Origin: Acidobacteriota bacterium
GTDB taxonomy: Bacteria > Acidobacteriota > Blastocatellia > Pyrinomonadales > Pyrinomonadaceae
Reading direction: 5' to 3'
Assembly: GCA_003223935.1 (NCBI GenBank)
Contig: QHXQ01000031.1
Location: 1 to 64,000, forward strand
DNA: 64,000 nt
The notes beneath the pieces were generated by a model. The model had not been told where the DNA came from and did no database searches. It saw only the letters and a program-made list of their open reading frames with translations. This document shows, in pieces, positions 24,197 through 32,741 of the stretch. Every line of letters starts with the position of its first letter. The stretch's first letter is position 1. The position numbers and the translations under genes were made by a program.

Positions 24197-25007
24197 TCCC
24201 TTGATCAAGTAGAGCGCGCAACGCAGCGGCCGGATCGTCTGCGCGCATGAACGTCTCGCCGATGAGGAAGCCATCGCAGCCAAGCGCATGCAATCGGCGC
24301 AGATCATCGCCGGTGCGCAGCCCGCTCTCGCTGACGAAGAGCGCGCGGGACTGGCGCGCGCCAATCAATTCAACCGACGTTTCGACGTTGACCTCGAAGG
24401 TGTGCAGGTTGCGATTGTTCACGCCGATGATCCGTGCGCCGCAGGCTTCGGCGCGGCGCAGTTCCGCGAGCGTGTGGACTTCGACGAGCGCGTCCATTTG
24501 CAACTCATCTTCTGCCAGCCGACGCAAGTGCGCGAGGTTGTCATCGTCGAGCGCCGCGACAATCAGGAGCAGCGCGTCTGCGCCCGCTTCGGCCGCTTCA
24601 TAAACTTGCCACTCGTCAAAGATGAAATCCTTACGCAGCACCGGCAACGCGACCGTCGCGCGGACGGCGCGCAGATCGTCAAGCGAGCCGCGAAAATAAG
24701 CCTCTTCGGTCAACACAGAGATGGCCGCCGCGCCGCCTGTTTGATACGCGCGCGCGACCTCGCCCGCGTCGAGTTCGGCGCGCAACTCGCCTTGCGACGG
24801 CGAGGCGCGTTTGATCTCTGCAATGATGTTCAAGTGTCCGGCGCGTGCGAGCGCAGCACGCAAGACATGCGGCGCGGCCGTGCGCCGTGCGTTGGTCGCC
24901 GCCAGACGAATCTCCGCGAGTGGGCGGGCAGCCCGCGCGCCTGCGCATCGCTCTCGTTTAGTCTCGACGATGCGGGCGAGGAAATTCTGCGCTTTTGTGG
25001 TTGTCAT
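24189..25007 (-). CDS. trpC: Indole-3-glycerol phosphate synthase
   Basis: TrpC closes the indole ring from the TrpF product. From the ATG at 25007 (MTTTKAQNFLARIVETK) it has 272 residues. Motifs are IIAEIKRASPSQG with the catalytic Lys, VLTEEAYFRGS, VLRKDFI with the second Lys, LIVAALDD, LVEVHT with the catalytic Glu, IGVNNRNL and SESGLRT. A TTG six codons upstream is an alternative start. It begins 36 bp after the trpD stop. Its 3' end is part of repeat A. Confidence 0.97.
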   Translation of the reverse strand: MTTTKAQNFLARIVETKRERCAGARAARPLAEIRLAATNARRTAAPHVLRAALARAGHLNIIAEIKRASPSQGELRAELDAGEVARAYQTGGAAAISVLTEEAYFRGSLDDLRAVRATVALPVLRKDFIFDEWQVYEAAEAGADALLLIVAALDDDNLAHLRRLAEDELQMDALVEVHTLAELRRAEACGARIIGVNNRNLHTFEVNVETSVELIGARQSRALFVSESGLRTGDDLRRLHALGCDGFLIGETFMRADDPAAALRALLDQGKI

Positions 25008-25043
25008 CGTCCGTGTGCTGAGCAAGCAAGTGGCGCGCGTCGC

Positions 25044-26129
25044 CTATGAGTTGGTCAATTTGATCAACTGTTCCAGATTGTCGTGTGCTTTGCCGTCGTC
25101 AATGCTGCGCGCGGCGAGTTGCGCGGCCTGCGGTAATTCTTCGGCCATGCCGCCGACGTAGAGCGCGGCGGCAGCGTTCGCCAAGACGAGCGCGCGGGCG
25201 GCATCGCGGCGCGTGCCTGTGAGCACGTCGCGGATGATGCGCGCGTTCTGTTCGGCATCGCCGCCGCGCAACTCATCGAGCGTGGCGCGCGGTAACTCGA
25301 AATCTTCCGGCGTGACTTCGAGCGTGCGCACGCGCGCGCCGTCAGCTTCGGCCACGAGCGTCGAGTCGCTAATCGTGATCTCGTCCAAGCCGTCGCGGCC
25401 GTGTACGACCCAAGCGCGTTCTGTGCCGAGCGCGGCAAGCGTGAAGGCGAGCGGTTCGACGAGCGCCGTGTGCCAGACGCCGATCAGTTGGCGCGGCGCG
25501 CCGGCCGGATTGGTCAGCGGGCCGAGTAAGTTGAACGTCGTGTGCACGCCCAACTCGCGGCGCACGCTCGCGACGCGCGCCGTCGCACTGTGATAGAGCG
25601 GCGCAAACATGAAGCAGATGCCGATCTCATTCAGACATCGTTCGGAGACGGCGGGCGCAGCATCAACCCGTACGCCGAGCGCGGCGAGCACGTCGGCGCT
25701 ACCGGAACGACTCGTCGCCGCACGACTGCCATGTTTGGCGACGGGTAGCCCCGCGCCTGCGACGACGAACGCGGCGGCGGTCGAGACGTTAAACGTCTTC
25801 GCTGCGCTTGAGCCGGTGCCCGCCGTGTCAATGAACCGCGTATGGCGCGCGCGCAGACGCACCGCCCGGGCGCGCATCGCCGCCGCCATCCCTGCGAGTT
25901 CTTCGACCGTCTCGCCCTTGACTGCCAGCGCGACGAGCGCCGCAGCGATCTGCGCATCGGTCGCTGTGCCGTCGAGTAGCGCATCGAGCAGCGCGCCCGC
26001 TTCAACCCGGCGCAGATGCTCGCCGCGCATCAAGCGCAGTAACAACGCGCGTAGTCCTTCTTCAGCCTGCGGCTCATCACGACGAGCAGGTGTTGGCAGC
26101 AACCATGCAGGGCGGTCTGTGTATGACAT
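25044..26129 (-). CDS. trpD: Anthranilate phosphoribosyltransferase
   Basis: TrpD transfers the phosphoribosyl group from PRPP to anthranilate. It has 361 residues, slightly longer than usual owing to an N-terminal extension (WLLPTPARRDEPQAEEG). Motifs are the PRPP-binding DTAGTGSSAAKTFNVSTAA, KHGSRAATSRSGSADVLAALG, FMFAPLYHSA, LGPLTNPA, and the metal-binding DGLDEIT. It begins close to heptamer repeat B and lacks a clear Shine-Dalgarno site. TrpG is a separate gene, so this is the stand-alone form. Confidence 0.97.
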   Translation of the reverse strand: MSYTDRPAWLLPTPARRDEPQAEEGLRALLLRLMRGEHLRRVEAGALLDALLDGTATDAQIAAALVALAVKGETVEELAGMAAAMRARAVRLRARHTRFIDTAGTGSSAAKTFNVSTAAAFVVAGAGLPVAKHGSRAATSRSGSADVLAALGVRVDAAPAVSERCLNEIGICFMFAPLYHSATARVASVRRELGVHTTFNLLGPLTNPAGAPRQLIGVWHTALVEPLAFTLAALGTERAWVVHGRDGLDEITISDSTLVAEADGARVRTLEVTPEDFELPRATLDELRGGDAEQNARIIRDVLTGTRRDAARALVLANAAAALYVGGMAEELPQAAQLAARSIDDGKAHDNLEQLIKLTNS

Positions 26130-26139
26130 GATGTTAATC

Positions 26140-26241
26140 GTAGTCAGTAGCCAGTAGTCGGTAGTCAGAAGTTTGTTGGCGACTCGTCTTTGTTTCTTCC
26201 GATCAGCATTTAATAGTCAGCATCTTTTCTACTGACTACTT
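26140..26241. repeat. Heptamer-armed repeat B (unit GTAGTCA), trpG-trpD gap
   Basis: The left arm has four contiguous heptamers: GTAGTCA, GTAGCCA, GTAGTCG, GTAGTCA (26140-26167). The right arm, TTCTACTGACTACTTAT (26227-26243), is the inverse of GTAGTCAGTAGAA and overlaps the trpG stop. The element fills the whole gap between trpG and trpD. Confidence 0.75.
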
Positions 26242-26798
26242 ATCAAGAAATTTTCGAGCAGCCGCTTCCCTTCCGGCGTCAGGATGGATTCGGGATGAAA
26301 CTGCACGCCTTCGATGGGCAGCGAACGATGGCGCAGGGCCATGATGAGACCGTCGAGCGTGTGCGCCGATGCTTCGAGGCAAGCGGGCAAAGTGTCGCGC
26401 TCGACGATGAGCGAATGATAACGCCCGGCCTTGAAGCGCTGCGGCAGACCGCGAAAGAGCGTGCGCTCGTCGTGCTCGATCTCTGCGGGCTTGCCGTGCA
26501 CTGGCACGGGCGCGCGCACGACGCGCCCGCCGAATGCTTGCCCGATGGCTTGATGCCCTAAGCACACGCCGAGGATCGGCACGCGGCCGGCGAAATGTCT
26601 GATGGTCGCGAGCGTGACGCCAGCTTCGTCGGGTGTGCCCGGCCCCGGCGAGATCAAAAGCTGGCGGGGCCGCGCCTGCTCGATCTCCGCGACCGTCACC
26701 GCGTCGTTGCGCCGCACGATCAGCTCCGCGCCAAGCTCGCCCAAATACTGCACGAGGTTGTACGTGAACGAATCGTAGTTGTCTATGACGAAAAGCAT
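26229..26798 (-). CDS. trpG: Anthranilate synthase glutamine amidotransferase component
   Basis: TrpG releases ammonia from glutamine for TrpE. The protein has 189 residues. The class I glutamine amidotransferase triad is visible: Cys in GVCLGHQAI, His and Glu in [10 protein letters not shown]. The oxyanion segment [11 protein letters not shown] is present. It starts [19 protein letters not shown], typical of TrpG/PabA. A PabA role as well is possible, as no other copy is seen in this window. The start codon is directly next to heptamer arm C and has no Shine-Dalgarno. Confidence 0.96.
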   Translation of the reverse strand: MLFVIDNYDSFTYNLVQYLGELGAELIVRRNDAVTVAEIEQARPRQLLISPGPGTPDEAGVTLATIRHFAGRVPILGVCLGHQAIGQAFGGRVVRAPVPVHGKPAEIEHDERTLFRGLPQRFKAGRYHSLIVERDTLPACLEASAHTLDGLIMALRHRSLPIEGVQFHPESILTPEGKRLLENFLISSQ

Positions 26799-26802
26799 AA
26801 AA

Positions 26803-26905
26803 GCTGTCAGTGGTCAGTGGTCAGTTGTCCGTTGTTCCGTTAGTTGTCAGGCTCAGCGTGCGGCTCGCGCCACGAAAACAACTGACAACGAACAACGGAC
26901 AACGG
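26803..26905. repeat. Heptamer-armed repeat C (unit GTCAGTG/GTCCGTT), trpE-trpG gap
   Basis: The left arm holds GTCAGTG, GTCAGTG, GTCAGTT, GTCCGTT (26806-26833), then a degenerate tail ending in TTGTCAG (26850). The right arm (26876-26905) reads in inverse GTTGTCC, GTTGTTC, GTTGTCA. The arms can form a long hairpin with a loop of about 25 nt. A second small hairpin, GGGCTAT-TTTT-ATAGCCC (26904-26921), overlaps the trpE stop. Confidence 0.75.
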
Positions 26906-26912
26906 GCTATTT

Positions 26913-28445
26913 TTATAGCCCGCGTTCGGCCAATTCGATGGCGCGGAGCAACGCGCGGGCTTTATTCATCGTCTCTTCATACTCGCTCGCGGGCACGGAG
27001 TCGGCCACGATGCCTGCGCCCGTCTGTATCTCTGCCCGCCCGTCGCGTAGCATCATCGTGCGAATGGCGATGCACGAGTCGAGGTTGCCTGCGTAATCCA
27101 GATAGAGGATCGAGCCGGCGTAGATGCCGCGCCGGTCAGGTTCAAGTTCATTGATGATCTGCATCGCACGCACCTTCGGCGCGCCCGTGACCGTGCCGGC
27201 CGGAAAACATGAAGCGAGCGCATCGAAACGATCAGCATCAGCGCGCAAGCGCGCACGCAAGCCCGTCACCAGATGCTGCACGTGCGAATAACGTTCGATG
27301 GTCAACAAATCTTTGACTTCGACCGAGCCGAACGCAGCCACGCGCCCCAGATCGTTGCGCCCAAGATCGACGAGCATCAGATGCTCGGCCACTTCCTTCT
27401 CGTCCGTGCGCATCTGTGCGCCAAGGCGCGCGTCTTCCGCTTCATCCTTGCCGCGCGGGTGCGTGCCCGCAATCGCACGATACTCAAGCTCTGCGCCGCG
27501 ACAACGCACCAACATTTCGGGCGACGTGCCGATGACCGTCTCCGCGCCGAGTCGCAAATAGAACATATACGGCGAAGGGTTCATCGCACGCAACGCGCGA
27601 TAGATTTCAAGCGGCGGCGCAGACACCTCGGTCAGCAGCCGTTGCGACAACACAACCTGATAACAATCGCCCGCCGCAATGTGCTCTTTCGCCTGTTCAA
27701 CCGCACGCTCGAAGCCTGCGCGCGACCAGTTTGACGTGAACGGCTGCGCGCTCGACTCATCGCGTAAGGCTCGCGTCCGTGCGCTCGGTCGCGTCTCCGT
27801 CGGCGGGGCTGCGCTTGCTTGCAACAACTGCTCAATGCGCGCGGTCTCGGCGACCGCTTCATCGTAGAGTTCACGCAGCCGCGCGGTGTGACCGCTCGCC
27901 TCTTCGGTGTTGACGACCGAGATGATCTCGATCTGTTGGCGCACGCGGTCAAAGGCGAGCACGGTGCGATAGAACATGAAGACCGCATCGTCGTGCGCGC
28001 TCGCTTGCCCATCGTCTAACACAGGCTCGAACCAGCGCACGGCATCGTAAGCCAGATAACCGACCGCGCCGCCCGCGAACGGTGCGATGTCGGGCCGCGC
28101 GGCAAGTCGCCGCTGACTAAAATGCTCGCGCAAAAAATCGATCACGCGCGTGCCGTTTAATACCTCGCGCGTAGCGCCCCGCTCAATGATCGTGTCCTGC
28201 CCGCGCCCGCGCACAATCAGCTCAGGGTGCGCGCCGAGGAACGAATAACGCGCCACGCGCTCGCCGCCCTCGACCGATTCGAGCAGAAACGAATACGGCG
28301 TAGCGCCCGCCACACGCAGCAACGCGCTCACAGGCGTCTGCAAATCCGCAAGCACAGTCCGCACGACCGGCACGACATTGCCGCGCGCCGGCTCGCGCTC
28401 GAACGCTTCAAAGGATGCGGGTGACAGTTTTAGCATCAGACGCAA
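26913..28445 (-). CDS. trpE: Anthranilate synthase component I
   Basis: TrpE converts chorismate and ammonia to anthranilate. It has 510 residues. The N-terminal domain carries the tryptophan feedback motif LLESVEGGE. The chorismate-binding domain has VVLSQRLLTE, PSPYMFYLRLG, IAGTHPRGK, HLMLVDLGRNDLG, FPAGTVTGAPKVRAM and IQTGAGIVADS. A downstream Met at 28436 (MLKLSPASF) is also possible. It is the first trp gene of the run and is preceded 30 bp upstream by the SDR gene. No leader peptide with Trp codons is visible in that short gap. Confidence 0.97.
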   Translation of the reverse strand: MRLMLKLSPASFEAFEREPARGNVVPVVRTVLADLQTPVSALLRVAGATPYSFLLESVEGGERVARYSFLGAHPELIVRGRGQDTIIERGATREVLNGTRVIDFLREHFSQRRLAARPDIAPFAGGAVGYLAYDAVRWFEPVLDDGQASAHDDAVFMFYRTVLAFDRVRQQIEIISVVNTEEASGHTARLRELYDEAVAETARIEQLLQASAAPPTETRPSARTRALRDESSAQPFTSNWSRAGFERAVEQAKEHIAAGDCYQVVLSQRLLTEVSAPPLEIYRALRAMNPSPYMFYLRLGAETVIGTSPEMLVRCRGAELEYRAIAGTHPRGKDEAEDARLGAQMRTDEKEVAEHLMLVDLGRNDLGRVAAFGSVEVKDLLTIERYSHVQHLVTGLRARLRADADRFDALASCFPAGTVTGAPKVRAMQIINELEPDRRGIYAGSILYLDYAGNLDSCIAIRTMMLRDGRAEIQTGAGIVADSVPASEYEETMNKARALLRAIELAERGL

Positions 28446-28474
28446 ACGATCCGTTCAAACAGTTACGCTCTTAA

Positions 28475-29269
28475 TTATTCTGGACTCAATAGTCTGCTTG
28501 TTGCCAGCCATTGGCCGCCGTCAACGACGAGGATCGCGCCGTTGATGAACGAGGCCGCGTCGGAGCAGAGGAACAGCGCAGCGTGTTCGATGTCGCGGAT
28601 GCGGCCGAAGCGGCGGACCGGAATGCGGTGGCGCAGTTTGTCTTTGAGCGCGGGCACGAGCAGACGCTTCATGCCTTCCGTGTCTTCGATGGGGCCGGGC
28701 GCGATGGCGTTCGTGCGTATCTGGTAGCCGCCCCATTCGACCGCGAGCGTGCGCGTTAGCGAATCAACGCCCGCTTTGGCCGCCGCCGCGTGTGCCTGCA
28801 TCTGTGTGCCGAGATATTGCAGCGTCGCGCTGATGTTCAAGATCGCGCCGCCGCGCTTCTTCAATTCGTCGAACGCCGCGCGACAGACGTTGAACGTACC
28901 TTTCAGATCGATGTCCACGACCGTGCCGAAGCCGTTGGGCGATAACTCTTCCGCGCGACAGAGAAAATTTCCGGCCGCGCCGTTGACGATAATATCAAGC
29001 CGGCCAAACTGTTCGACCGTCGTTGCAATCGCGCGCTCGACCTCTCCATAGACGCGCACGTCGGCCGCGACAGCCAACGCCGCGCCACCGCCCGCGCGAA
29101 TCCGTTCAGCGGCCGGTTCGAGATGCTCGCGCTTGCGACTGACGAGCGCCACACGCGCGCCCGCCTCCGCTAGTGCGCGCGCCACGCCGCCCGTGATGCC
29201 TGTGCCGCCGCCCGTTACAAACGCGACGCGACCGGCAAGCAAATTATCGGCGAAAATGTGTTCAATCAT
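28475..29269 (-). CDS. SDR oxidoreductase, 2,4-dienoyl-CoA reductase-like
   Basis: This 264-residue short-chain dehydrogenase binds NADP(H) through TGGGTGITGGVA and VNGAAGNF. The segments NGAAGNFLCRAEELSPNGF, DIDLKGTFNVCRAAF and ISATLQYLGTQMQAHAAAAKAG resemble the 2,4-dienoyl-CoA reductase branch, in which the catalytic Lys (AAKAG) is kept but the classic Tyr is replaced. It would help oxidise unsaturated fatty acids. It lies between hisA and trpE on the same strand with gaps of about 30 bp. Its metabolic link to the amino acid genes is unclear. The exact substrate is inferred. Confidence 0.85.
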   Translation of the reverse strand: MIEHIFADNLLAGRVAFVTGGGTGITGGVARALAEAGARVALVSRKREHLEPAAERIRAGGGAALAVAADVRVYGEVERAIATTVEQFGRLDIIVNGAAGNFLCRAEELSPNGFGTVVDIDLKGTFNVCRAAFDELKKRGGAILNISATLQYLGTQMQAHAAAAKAGVDSLTRTLAVEWGGYQIRTNAIAPGPIEDTEGMKRLLVPALKDKLRHRIPVRRFGRIRDIEHAALFLCSDAASFINGAILVVDGGQWLATSRLLSPE

Positions 29270-29299
29270 TAGTTGTCACTTGGCTAACGCTTGCCCCGT

Positions 29300-30022
29300 T
29301 CAAGCAACCAACAACGCCTCTTGCAACGTGAACCGGCCCTCGTACAAAGCCTTGCCGACGATCACGCTGTCAATACCGCAGGCGCTTGCTGCGCGCAGGC
29401 GTTCGATGTCCGCGAGCGTCGAGACGCCACCTGATGCTGTGACGCGCAGACCCGACGCGCGCGCAATCGCGCAAGTCTGTTCGACGTTAACGCCGCCGAG
29501 CATGCCATCGCGCGCCACGTCCGTATAGACGATCCGATCCACGCCCGCATCGGCCACGCGCTGCGCCAGTGCAATCGCCGAGAGCGCCGCCTGCTGCTCC
29601 CAACCGCGCGTCAACACTTGCCCATCGCGCGCGTCAATCCCGACGCAGACGCGAAAGCCGAACAACTGCACCAGCGTCTCCAAAGTCGCGGGCGACTCGG
29701 CGGCGAGCGTGCCGATGACGACCTGTGCCGCACCGTACTCGATCAATTGCTGCACATCTGAGACGCTGCGCACGCCGCCGCCAAACTGCACTGGAATCTC
29801 AACCGCGCGAATGATCCGCCGCGCCACTTTGCGGTTGCGCGCATTTCGATCAGCGAACGCGCCATCCAAGTCAACCAAGTGCAGCATCCGCGCGCCCGCA
29901 TCCTCGAACCGGCGCGCGATCTCAACCGGCTCGCCATCGTAAACCTTCACCTCATCGCGCCGCCCTTGCGTCAGACGCACACAACGGCCGTCGCGTAGAT
30001 CAATTGCGGGAATGATCAGCAT
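29300..30022 (-). CDS. hisA: ProFAR isomerase HisA
   Basis: HisA isomerises phosphoribosylformimino-AICAR phosphate in histidine synthesis. From the ATG at 30022 (MLIIPAIDLRDGRCVRLTQG) it has 240 residues. The catalytic pair is visible: Asp in IPAIDLRDG and Asp in IVYTDVARDGML. The phosphate loops VQFGGGVRS and TASGGVSTLAD are present. The frame upstream to 30100 is repeat D and is not part of the gene. The other his genes are not in this window, so hisA stands alone here. Confidence 0.96.
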   Translation of the reverse strand: MLIIPAIDLRDGRCVRLTQGRRDEVKVYDGEPVEIARRFEDAGARMLHLVDLDGAFADRNARNRKVARRIIRAVEIPVQFGGGVRSVSDVQQLIEYGAAQVVIGTLAAESPATLETLVQLFGFRVCVGIDARDGQVLTRGWEQQAALSAIALAQRVADAGVDRIVYTDVARDGMLGGVNVEQTCAIARASGLRVTASGGVSTLADIERLRAASACGIDSVIVGKALYEGRFTLQEALLVA

Positions 30023-30029
30023 GTAAAGA

Positions 30030-30110
30030 CAGTGACGAGTGACGAGTGCCAAGTGACGAGCCGAGAACAAGGCTTTAACTTGCCACTCGTCACTTGCCAC
30101 ACGTCACTGC
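30030..30110. repeat. Heptamer-armed repeat D (unit AGTGACG) before hisA
   Basis: The left arm is AGTGACG, AGTGACG, AGTGCCA, AGTGACG (30031-30058). The right arm (30079-30110) reads in inverse AGTGACG, TGTGGCA, AGTGACG, AGTGGCA, and overlaps the 3' end of the lipoprotein gene. The pair fills the gap between the lipoprotein stop and the hisA start. Confidence 0.75.
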
Positions 30111-30547
30111 TTTTTCGCCGGCACGGTGACGGGCCGGCCGTCGTCGCCGAGCGGTTCTGCGCCGGACTCTTGATTAACCTGTTCGAGACCGAGTTGCGCC
30201 TCTTCGTTGTCGGGGTTGTAGCGCAACGCGGTTTGATAATCGCGCAGGGCATCAGGCGCGCGCCCGACATCGCGCAGAGCGTTCGCGCGCCGGACGTATG
30301 CCGTCGCAACAGCCGCCCGCGCCGTGTCATCTTCTGGATTCTTCTCCGCTTCTGCTTCGAGCCGCGCGATCTCCGCGTCGAGTTGTCCGCCCGCAAGCGC
30401 CTGCGCGGGCGTCTGCGGCGTGTTCGCGTTCGCCGCCTCGTTGTTCGCGGTCACGCGATTCCCGCTCTGCGTCACGCTCCGACCGCACGCGGCCAAAGAC
30501 AACGCGACAAGGCAACACAGGATTGCGAGGTGTACGCGCTCGATCAT
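30104..30547 (-). CDS. Small TPR lipoprotein
   Basis: This 147-residue protein has a lipoprotein signal peptide with lipobox LSLAACGRS. It then carries an Asn/Ala-rich linker (NRVTANNEAANANTP) and two TPR-like repeats (ARAAVATAYVRRANALRDVGR; APDALRDYQTALRYNPDNEEAQLGLEQV). Such proteins anchor to a membrane and act as scaffolds. It lies between the exported PEP-synthase-like gene and hisA, with heptamer repeats E and D on its two sides. The specific role is unknown. Confidence 0.82.
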   Translation of the reverse strand: MIERVHLAILCCLVALSLAACGRSVTQSGNRVTANNEAANANTPQTPAQALAGGQLDAEIARLEAEAEKNPEDDTARAAVATAYVRRANALRDVGRAPDALRDYQTALRYNPDNEEAQLGLEQVNQESGAEPLGDDGRPVTVPAKKQ

Positions 30548-30554
30548 AAATAGA

Positions 30555-30655
30555 TGATTTTGGTTATTTGTTATTGATTATTTGTGCGCGGTAGCCGAAT
30601 AAGCGGCCGCTTTGCAAGCTGAGCAAATAACAAAGAACCAATAACTAATAACAGC
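30555..30655. repeat. Heptamer-armed repeat E (unit TTGTTAT) before the lipoprotein gene
   Basis: The left arm is TGGTTAT, TTGTTAT, TGATTAT, TTGT (30561-30585). The right arm (30622-30655) reads in inverse TGTTATT, AGTTATT, GGTTCTT, TGTTATT. It fills the gap between the PEP-synthase-like stop and the lipoprotein start. It is AT-rich, unlike the surrounding DNA. Confidence 0.75.
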
Positions 30656-30659
30656 TTTT

Positions 30660-32570
30660 TTAGCTGCCCGCGATGTACGGGCGCGATTGCACGATATAGA
30701 TCTGCCCTTGCATGAAGACCCATTCGATGTCTTGTTCCTTGCCGCCGAAGACGCGCTTGATAAGCGCGGCGGCATGTGCGAGCCGACGCACCGCCTCGTC
30801 GTTTAAGACGACGCGCTCGCCCGTGATCGGAATCTCTTTAACACCGCCCCGCTCGTCAAACGTGAGTAGGCTATCTTCCGCCGAGCGCGTCAGCACGCGC
30901 ACGGCTTGCGACACAGGGCTGTAGATCAGTTGCTCCGCAATCTTCTGCCCTTCGACCACCTTGATGCCTAAGCCCCGTTTGGCACTGATGTAGATGGCTT
31001 CGCGGTTCTCTTTGTCGTAAGGGTCGGTCGTGATCATCACACCTGCGCTGTCGGCGTTGATGCCCTCTTGAATGAGCACGGCCATAAACGCCTTCGAGTG
31101 ATCAATGCCGGTGCGCTCGCGTGCCTCGTACGCCTCGAAGTTCCAGAGCGACGCCCAGACCGTCTTGATCGCCTCGATCAATTCCTTATCGCCTTTCACG
31201 TTCGGTACGGTCGTGTAGAGACCAGCGCCGTTGAAGTTTGGCAAGTCTTCTGCATTCGACGAACTGCGCACGAACAAGCCCTTGCCCGCAAACTCCGCGT
31301 GCGCGCGCTTGAGCACTTCCGTCTGCAACGATGTGCTCACCTGCCCTTGCTGTATGCGCTCGCGCATCCGTGTCAGATACTCGCGCCGGTAGGCCGGATC
31401 GTGCACGAACTTCTGATCGTTGAGCATCTCGTAGATCGCGTCTTCAAGTTTGTTCTCTTTGATGAACTGTTGGTAATAGTAGATCGGAATCGTGAAGCCA
31501 TTCGGCACGACGATGCCGGGCAAGTGCGCGTGCATAACTTCGCCGAGATTGGCGGACTTCGCGCCGTACACGTCAACCATACGCGCGCGCTGCTCTGCGA
31601 GCGTGGCGATGCTTGTCACTTCAAGATTGGCGCGCGGTTGAATAAGGTCATGCCGCTCGTAGAGCCGTTTTTGATACTCTTTCAACTGATCCAGATTGGC
31701 GCGCTTGATCTCGTAGTTGCCGAGTTTCGTATCGAATGAAACCCACCAGCCGTCGTACTGCTTGAACAGTTCGTTCGCGTTTTTGATGTAAGCGTTCGGC
31801 ACGCCCCAAGACTTGGCAAGCAGGTTGATGTGCGAGAGCGGCGTCGAGGGCTTCGTCGTGATGATGCCGGCCACGGGCGGCAGATTGACCGGCACTTCAT
31901 CAAGCACAAGGATTTCGTTAAAACCGATCTCGACATGATCATCAAGCTTCGGGATGATGTGGATGCGCCCAAGCCCGTGCGCGAGATTGAGCGGTTGATA
32001 CTCTTGTTCTTTGGCGATGTCGCTCTGCGTAACGCGCTCTAGGCCCTCGATGTTGGCCGACGCTTCATCTTGCCGCGACGAGTTTGGCTTGAAAGCCACG
32101 GGCGCGAAGAAGGTCTGCTTGATCACGTCGGCGGCGAGTTTGATCATGTCGGTTGAGACCGTGTCGCCTTCCCAAAACTCGAAGGCGAAGCGTTTGATCG
32201 GCGTCTGGTACGCGAGCGTGCCCATAATAAAGCGGCGATTGGGCTTCAAGTAGTTGTTCTCGAAAAACTCCTGTCCGCGTTCGAGCGAGAGATACGTGCC
32301 GTTGACGAAATCTTTGTGGAAGCGATAACGCTTCGAGTTGACGTAATAGATTTTATTCTTGTCGCGCCGATCAATAACGAACAGCACATGCGGCAGCGCG
32401 TAGCCCGTATCAGTGTTGATGCGCGCTAGGGTATCGAACTCGGCTTGCGTTTTAATAGCTGGCAACGAACGTGCGCCTGTGGTTGCTTCATCGGCGCGCG
32501 CGGGCGCGCAGGGCAGCAGGCTGAGAAATATCAGGCAGGCGATCAAGCCTCGATGTCGTTCTTGCTTCAT
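30660..32570 (-). CDS. Exported PEP-synthase-like protein with permuted domains
   Basis: This protein of about 636 residues has a signal peptide (LIACLIFLSLLPCAPARA, cut near ADE). Counting from the longer start at 32582, a phosphohistidine (swivelling) domain comes first, with TPLSHINLLAK (His 251). A PPDK-type ATP-grasp domain follows from about residue 345 (YGAKSANLGEV, VRSSSNAEDLPNFNGAG, VLIQEGI, IQSRPYI-like ending IVQSRPYIAG). The PEP-binding barrel is absent. The order His domain then ATP-grasp recalls glucan water dikinases rather than PpsA. Export out of the cytosol is odd for an ATP-using enzyme. Substrate and energy source are unknown. It starts the minus-strand run that leads to hisA and trp. 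Confidence 0.8.
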   Translation of the reverse strand: MKQERHRGLIACLIFLSLLPCAPARADEATTGARSLPAIKTQAEFDTLARINTDTGYALPHVLFVIDRRDKNKIYYVNSKRYRFHKDFVNGTYLSLERGQEFFENNYLKPNRRFIMGTLAYQTPIKRFAFEFWEGDTVSTDMIKLAADVIKQTFFAPVAFKPNSSRQDEASANIEGLERVTQSDIAKEQEYQPLNLAHGLGRIHIIPKLDDHVEIGFNEILVLDEVPVNLPPVAGIITTKPSTPLSHINLLAKSWGVPNAYIKNANELFKQYDGWWVSFDTKLGNYEIKRANLDQLKEYQKRLYERHDLIQPRANLEVTSIATLAEQRARMVDVYGAKSANLGEVMHAHLPGIVVPNGFTIPIYYYQQFIKENKLEDAIYEMLNDQKFVHDPAYRREYLTRMRERIQQGQVSTSLQTEVLKRAHAEFAGKGLFVRSSSNAEDLPNFNGAGLYTTVPNVKGDKELIEAIKTVWASLWNFEAYEARERTGIDHSKAFMAVLIQEGINADSAGVMITTDPYDKENREAIYISAKRGLGIKVVEGQKIAEQLIYSPVSQAVRVLTRSAEDSLLTFDERGGVKEIPITGERVVLNDEAVRRLAHAAALIKRVFGGKEQDIEWVFMQGQIYIVQSRPYIAGS

Positions 32571-32741
32571 ACCTTCACTCACTTTTGTTTTGCCCCAAAC
32601 AGGGCGCGAAGCTCATTCTACCAAATCCGGCGCGTACCTATTTCATCAACCCGGACAAGCGCGGTACTCTGTGCAGCGCCCGCGCGCCGCCGCTAAGCTA
32701 ACCTTACGCGCGAAGCCGGACGACAGTCAACGCGAGCTAAG

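Noticed and set aside
29300-30022. HisA as a bifunctional HisA/TrpF (PriA) enzyme
   Set aside because: A complete trpF gene lies at 23515-24138, so a dual enzyme is not required.
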